Assembly: GCA_900554215.1 (NCBI GenBank)
Contig: USGG01000028.1
Coordinates: 1 to 23,234, forward strand
DNA: 23,234 nucleotides
Source: an uncultured Megasphaera sp.
GTDB lineage: Bacteria; Bacillota; Negativicutes; Veillonellales; Megasphaeraceae
Reading direction: 5' to 3'
In this document: positions 22,949 through 23,234 of the stretch, in pieces
Layout: every line of letters begins with the position of its first letter
Position numbering within the stretch: position 1 is the stretch's first letter
The notes under the pieces: generated by a model
The model's database searches: none
What the model was told of the DNA's origin: nothing
What the model saw: only the letters and a program-made list of their open reading frames with translations
Position numbers and translations under genes: made by a program

Positions 22949-23234
22949 ATGGAATCAGAAGTATTAGTCAAAGCCGGAGCGGCTAAGGCAGGGGCCCAGG
23001 AGTTGGCCCTGGTTGGTACGGATACGAAAAACAAAGCATTGGCGTATTTAGCCGACGAGCTGGAACGGCAGTCGGCCCGGATTATCGAAGCGAATGGGCT
23101 CGATATTGCCGCGGCACGGAACAACGGCATGAGCGAAGCCATGCTGGATCGTTTGAAGCTGACAGAACAACGGATTCACGATATGGCTGTCGGTGTACGC
23201 CAGGTCGTCGAGCTTTCCGACCCGGTCGGCCGCT
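22949..23234 (+). CDS. proA: Gamma-glutamyl phosphate reductase, N-terminal part (3' end cut by window)
   Basis: ProA reduces the ProB product to glutamate semialdehyde with NADPH, the second step of proline synthesis. About 95 codons are visible from ATG 22949, which has GAGGAGGG eight bases upstream. The frame shows the family's N-terminal pattern: KNKALAYLADELERQ, then IIEANGLDIAAARNNGMSEA, then MLDRLKLTEQRI and the segment leading to DPVGR. The catalytic cysteine lies beyond the end. The gene follows proB after 12 bases, as expected for a proBA pair. Confidence 0.95.
   Translation, partial: MESEVLVKAGAAKAGAQELALVGTDTKNKALAYLADELERQSARIIEANGLDIAAARNNGMSEAMLDRLKLTEQRIHDMAVGVRQVVELSDPVGR

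Noticed and set aside
1..23234. Mobile elements, CRISPR arrays, tRNA or rRNA genes
   Set aside because: No transposase, integrase, phage-like gene, spaced direct repeats, or tRNA- or rRNA-like segment was recognised; the gene order is that of an ordinary core chromosome.

Overview
The window is a gene-dense chromosomal core segment, not an accessory island. Gene content and protein style suggest a diderm Firmicute of the class Negativicutes, most likely Megasphaera or a close relative. Pointers are the orders ybeY-era-(CNNM/CBS)-recO and obgE-yhbY-proB-proA, a csaB gene next to a DUF5693 membrane protein, a SecA without a C-terminal zinc tail, and coding sequence rich in G/C at third positions broken by A/T-rich promoter gaps. 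The genus is inferred from recall of family sequences and could not be tested. No rRNA, tRNA, CRISPR array, insertion sequence or phage gene was seen, and no gene-free stretch exceeds 300 bases.

Layout: (1) 1-3291, + strand: end of ybeY, then era, a CNNM/CBS membrane protein and recO, closed by a strong terminator. (2) 3339-5246, +: a promoter, a MATE efflux pump and a cysteine-rich CGGC-domain protein, closed by a perfect hairpin terminator. (3) 5302-6655, +: a consensus sigma-A promoter, a structured leader of about 140 nt, and a PLP enzyme of the D-threonine aldolase/D-serine dehydratase family. (4) 6670-8226, - strand: a siroheme/4Fe-4S nitrite/sulfite reductase, the only - strand gene, with a palindrome over its likely promoter. 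(5) 8477-10951, +: secA. (6) 11007-20032, +: a compact nine-kilobase run, prfB (RF2, with a programmed frameshift), an LmeA-like DUF2993 protein, a DUF5693 membrane protein, csaB, ftsE, ftsX, an M23 peptidase with coiled coils, and a CtpA-type S41 protease. Genes overlap or abut, so one operon is likely. (7) 20061-23234, +: obgE, yhbY, proB and the start of proA.

Regions 1, 5 and 7 serve ribosome assembly, DNA repair, protein export and proline synthesis. Region 6 joins translation termination to envelope building: CsaB pyruvylates cell-wall glycans, FtsEX drives a peptidoglycan hydrolase during division, and CtpA-type proteases often process envelope proteins.

The most notable observation is in prfB. 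The in-frame stop at its +1 frameshift site is UAG, not the usual UGA. RF2 does not read UAG, so the classical RF2 self-regulation would become sensing of RF1. Of the 20 genes whose stop lies in the window, 15 end in TAA, 4 in TAG and 1 in TGA, so TAG is a working stop here. No wholly new multi-gene system was evident.
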